24,357 nucleotides of DNA from assembly GCA_018711415.1 (NCBI GenBank), contig DVIJ01000093.1, positions 1 to 24,357 on the forward strand, in the 5' to 3' direction. A program made the position numbers and the translations under genes. The notes beneath the pieces were generated by a model, which was not told the origin of the DNA, searched no databases, and saw only the letters and a program-made list of their open reading frames with translations. Shown here piece by piece: positions 21,812 to 24,357 of the stretch (its first letter is position 1; each line of letters opens with the position of its first letter). The stretch comes from Scatomorpha merdavium. GTDB lineage: Bacteria; Bacillota; Clostridia; Oscillospirales; Oscillospiraceae.

Positions 21812-23011
21812 TCAGACCATTGCCGGACCTGTCCGCCAGTCACTGCCACCGCGGCGCTCCGCGGCTGCCCTGTAGGCGAGGACATAGAGGTCCCTTGCAC
21901 CCGCTCCGAGCTCGAAAACGGCGAGGCTTTCCGGGGGCAGGCGTCTTGCGGAGGCTGGCTTGGTGATGAGCGGGACCCGGGCCTTGTCCTGGGCCTGGCG
22001 GAGCAGGACGCGGCCGCGCTCGGTGGCGGCGAGGAGTCTGGCATAGGGCGGGACGCCCTCGGCCATGCCGTCCCGGATACCGAGGCAGGCGCACATCGTC
22101 ATCCGCCGGATGCGGGAGAGGGCGTAACGCTTCGACTTGGCGGCGGCGAGGACGCCGTCGAGCGTGGGCTCGTCGGCCACGGCGGCGTACAGCCGGTTGC
22201 CGAGGCCCTCGGATGCGTCCGGCAGCTTTGAGAATTCCGCGGCGGGCAGCATACGGAGCCTGGAGAGCAGCATGGGCTCCAGCGTCTCCATGAGCACGGG
22301 ACCGCGGCCGCGCTCCGCCTCGCGCTCAAAGACGGCGAGGGCAGGCTCGGGCATGAGGCCGCGGCAGTCTTTCCCGGCGGAAATGCGGGAGCGGAGCTCG
22401 GAGGCGGAGCGGACGGCGCCCTCTCCGGGGCCGTCGTGGGGCGCGCCCTCACGCCGGACGGTCATGAAGCCGAGGTCGAGGCCGAGCTCATAGATGGCGC
22501 GGATATACTCCACGGCGAGGATGTTGTTCGGCGTATCGAGCAGGCGGGCGGTGTCCTCGTCCGTGACGGCGGCGAGGGCGCGCTGCCTGGCCGCGGCGAA
22601 GGGGACCCCGCCCTCGAGCTCGCGGCGCAGTTCCGCGGTGAGCCTGGGGCTGAGCAGGGCCTCTGCGGCGCGCTCGAGGGGTTCCGTCTCGCCGCGCTCG
22701 CTGCCGAAGCAGAGGCAGTCCACGACGCCGAGCGAGGCCAGCAGGCCCACGCCGCCGAGGGCGAAGCCCTCGGCAGAGGCGAGCGCCCAGGGCAGGGGCA
22801 GCTCGAGCACGAGGTCTGCGCCGCAGCGCGCGGCGGCCTCGGCCCTGGCGAACTTCGACCAGACCGCAGCCTCGCCGCGCTGGACAAAGTCGCCGGACAT
22901 GGCGCAGACCACGGCGGAGTCCGGTCCCAGCGCCTCCCGCGCCCTGTCTATGAGCAGCTTGTGTCCGTTGTGAAAGGGGTTGAATTCCGCAACGACGCCG
23001 GCAACGCGCAT
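21812..23011 (-). CDS. tmcAL: tRNA(Met) cytidine acetate ligase TmcAL (YlbM family)
   Basis: A 399-residue enzyme that in Bacillus uses acetate and ATP to form N4-acetylcytidine at the wobble base of elongator tRNA-Met. The nucleotidyltransferase-like N-terminus has GVVAEFNPFHNGHKLLI (5-21) with the HxGH-type motif HNGH (14-17), then MSGDFVQRGEAAVWSKFARAEAAA (38-61) and GADLVLELPLPWALASAEGFA (64-84), all hallmarks of the family. TPNNILAVEYIRA follows in the middle. The ATG at 23011 follows GGGAGG; an upstream ATG at 23092 lacks such a site and family similarity. The gene is divergent from ackA, whose product also handles acetate; similar adjacency is common in Firmicutes. Confidence 0.92.
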   Translation of the reverse strand: MRVAGVVAEFNPFHNGHKLLIDRAREALGPDSAVVCAMSGDFVQRGEAAVWSKFARAEAAARCGADLVLELPLPWALASAEGFALGGVGLLASLGVVDCLCFGSERGETEPLERAAEALLSPRLTAELRRELEGGVPFAAARQRALAAVTDEDTARLLDTPNNILAVEYIRAIYELGLDLGFMTVRREGAPHDGPGEGAVRSASELRSRISAGKDCRGLMPEPALAVFEREAERGRGPVLMETLEPMLLSRLRMLPAAEFSKLPDASEGLGNRLYAAVADEPTLDGVLAAAKSKRYALSRIRRMTMCACLGIRDGMAEGVPPYARLLAATERGRVLLRQAQDKARVPLITKPASARRLPPESLAVFELGAGARDLYVLAYRAAAERRGGSDWRTGPAMV

Positions 23012-23044
23012 CGTATCGCCTCCCTCAGTCAAGATTCCTCTTGC

Positions 23045-23111
23045 GTTTTGCCCGGAATGTGGATAAAATGAATAGTTAGAAATGCTGCTCACATTTTACT
23101 ATGGGCAAAAC
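23045..23111. repeat. Nested inverted repeat in the tmcAL-ackA divergent gap
   Basis: GTTTTGCCC (23045-23053) is repeated inverted as GGGCAAAAC (23103-23111), and inside these AATGTG (23056-23061) as CACATT (23090-23095). The right arms overlap the ackA promoter candidate. It could be an operator dyad; no function is established. Confidence 0.4.
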
Positions 23112-23122
23112 ACTTTTACAAT
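23095..23122 (+). promoter_or_regulatory. Candidate ackA promoter
   Basis: TTTACT (23095-23100), a 16-base spacer and TACAAT (23117-23122), which would start transcription about 20 bases before the ackA ATG. The -35 match is weak and the leader very short, so another start is possible. Confidence 0.35.
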
Positions 23123-23148
23123 AGATATGAAGAAAGGAACCTGCTGAA

Positions 23149-24351
23149 ATGAAAGTATTGGTCATCAACGCCGGAAGCTCCTCCCTCAAGTATCAGCTCA
23201 TTGATATGGAGACCGAGTCCGTCCTCGCCAAGGGCCTGTGCGAGCGCATCGGCATAGACGGTCACCTGAAGCACACTCCGCTCGTGGGCGGCAAGCCCGT
23301 GTTCAACGAGGATATCTCCCTGCCGACCCACTCCGAGGCGATCGCCGCGGTCATAGACAAGCTGACGAGCGCCGAGTACGGCGTCGTGGCGAGCATGGCG
23401 GAGATAGACGCCGTCGGCCACCGCGTGGTCCACGGCGGCGAGAAGTTCGCCTCCTCCGTCCGCATAGACGACGAGGTCATGAAGGCCATCGAGGACTGCA
23501 CCCCCTTCGCGCCCCTGCACAACCCCGCCAACATCACGGGCATCAACGCCTGCGTCGCCGTCATGGGCAAGGACGTGCCGCAGGTCGCCGTGTTCGACAC
23601 CGCCTTCCACCAGACCATGCCGGCCAAGGCCTTCACCTACGCCGTGCCTTACGACTATTATAAGAACGACGGCATCCGCCGCTACGGCTTCCACGGCACC
23701 AGCCACAGGTACGTCTCCGGCCGCTGCGCCGAGCTCATGGGCAAGCCCGTCGAGGAGCTCAAGCTCATCAGCTGCCACATGGGCAACGGCTCCTCCATCT
23801 GCGCCGTAGACGGCGGCAGGAGCGTGGACACCTCCATGGGCTTCACGCCGCTGGTCGGCCTGCCGATGGGCACGCGCTGCGGCGACCTCGACCCGGGCGT
23901 CATGCAGTTCATCATGAACAAGTACGGAATGGACATCGACGAGATGCTGGGCGTCCTCAACAAGAAGTCCGGCGTGCTGGGCGTCTCCGGCGTCTCCAGC
24001 GACTTCCGTGACCTCGAGACCGCCGCGGACGAGGGCAATGAGCGCGCCCGCCTCGCCCTCGACATGTTCGACTACTGGGTCGCCAAGGTCGCGGGCAGCT
24101 ACGCCGCCGCCATGAACGGCGTGGACGCCATCATCTTCACCGCCGGCGTGGGCGAGAACAGCGCCACGACCCGCGCGGGCATCTGCAAGTACCTCGGCTA
24201 CCTCGGCTGCGAGGTGGACCCCGAGCAGAACAAGAAGCGCGGCGAGGACGTCTGCATCTCCACGCCGGGCTCCAAGGTCAAGCTCTTCGTAATCCCGACG
24301 AACGAGGAGCTCGTCATCGCCCGCGACACCCGCGACATCGTCGAGGGCTGA
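23149..24351 (+). CDS. ackA: Acetate kinase
   Basis: A 400-residue enzyme that interconverts acetyl phosphate and ADP with acetate and ATP, the ATP-yielding step of acetate fermentation. It has the ASKHA-fold N-terminus MKVLVINAGSSSLKYQLID with N7, S10 and S12, the GHRVVHGG motif near 85, FDTAFHQTMP, RRYGFHGTSHRYVS with the catalytic-region histidine near 180, HMGNGSSICAV, GLPMGTRCGDLDPG, and the C-terminal TAGVGENSATTR. The length matches the family. AAAGGA lies upstream of the ATG. The phosphotransacetylase gene is not in the window, and only six bases follow the stop. Confidence 0.97.
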   Translation: MKVLVINAGSSSLKYQLIDMETESVLAKGLCERIGIDGHLKHTPLVGGKPVFNEDISLPTHSEAIAAVIDKLTSAEYGVVASMAEIDAVGHRVVHGGEKFASSVRIDDEVMKAIEDCTPFAPLHNPANITGINACVAVMGKDVPQVAVFDTAFHQTMPAKAFTYAVPYDYYKNDGIRRYGFHGTSHRYVSGRCAELMGKPVEELKLISCHMGNGSSICAVDGGRSVDTSMGFTPLVGLPMGTRCGDLDPGVMQFIMNKYGMDIDEMLGVLNKKSGVLGVSGVSSDFRDLETAADEGNERARLALDMFDYWVAKVAGSYAAAMNGVDAIIFTAGVGENSATTRAGICKYLGYLGCEVDPEQNKKRGEDVCISTPGSKVKLFVIPTNEELVIARDTRDIVEG

Positions 24352-24357
24352 ACCGCA

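Noticed and set aside
23012..23092. Longer start for TmcAL
   Set aside because: The extra 27 residues lack family similarity and a ribosome binding site; the ATG at 23011 starts the conserved GVVAEFNPFHNGH region directly.
1..24357. Defence system, prophage, transposon, CRISPR array, tRNA or rRNA
   Set aside because: I found no integrase, transposase, repeat-spacer pattern, cloverleaf-like sequence or rRNA-like stretch. The gene content is consistent with ordinary chromosome.

Overview
The window reads as chromosomal DNA of a GC-rich, endospore-forming member of the Clostridia, most like the Oscillospiraceae. The grounds are a full-length SpoIIE, a clostridial-type MurC, strong AGGAGG-type ribosome binding sites, tightly overlapped genes on both strands, and a GC-rich composition broken by AT-rich promoters. 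I see no phage, insertion sequence, CRISPR array, tRNA or rRNA. Most genes are housekeeping; the least ordinary material is in the control regions.

Layout: (1) 1-1627, the tail of an ABC ATPase gene and its ABC-2-type permease, ended by a hairpin terminator. (2) 6006-1680 on the minus strand: an ABC-F protein, spoIIE, and a 94-residue tail-anchored protein whose start overlaps the spoIIE stop. (3) 5935-6278, a 344-base divergent control region. It holds an ABC-F promoter and a roughly 200-nt leader with a three-codon upstream ORF (Met-Arg-Lys), large alternative hairpins, a U-tract and a hairpin over the ribosome binding site: a candidate antibiotic-sensing attenuator. (4) 6279-7755 plus, a TVP38/DedA-type membrane protein gene interrupted by an in-frame TAG, overlapped by a YjdF/DUF2238-like membrane protein gene. 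(5) 9231-7757 minus, an ECF sigma factor and a single-pass membrane protein likely to be its anti-sigma factor. (6) 12511-9330 minus, a run of CCA-adding enzyme, family 4 uracil-DNA glycosylase, DUF2156 protein and GNAT acetyltransferase, ended by a perfect palindromic terminator. (7) 12607-13977 plus, murC, whose promoter shares its -10 box with the opposing promoter. (8) 14142-16505 plus, a large lipoprotein with a C-terminal solute-binding domain, driven by a perfect consensus promoter preceded by CTTAA repeats at an 11-bp period. (9) 21598-16549 minus, a complete branched-chain amino acid type ABC importer in the order livJ-livH-livM-livG-livF, with two hairpins between the binding protein and the permeases. 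(10) 23011-21812 minus tmcAL and 23149-24351 plus ackA, divergent.

Functionally the window combines RNA and DNA maintenance (CCA enzyme, TmcAL, UDG), cell-wall synthesis (MurC), acetate and ATP metabolism (AckA), amino acid uptake (Liv), sporulation (SpoIIE), envelope stress signalling (ECF and anti-sigma) and probable ribosome protection (ABC-F). I see no wholly new multi-gene system. The best candidate for something undescribed is the ABC-F leader at 5935-6137.
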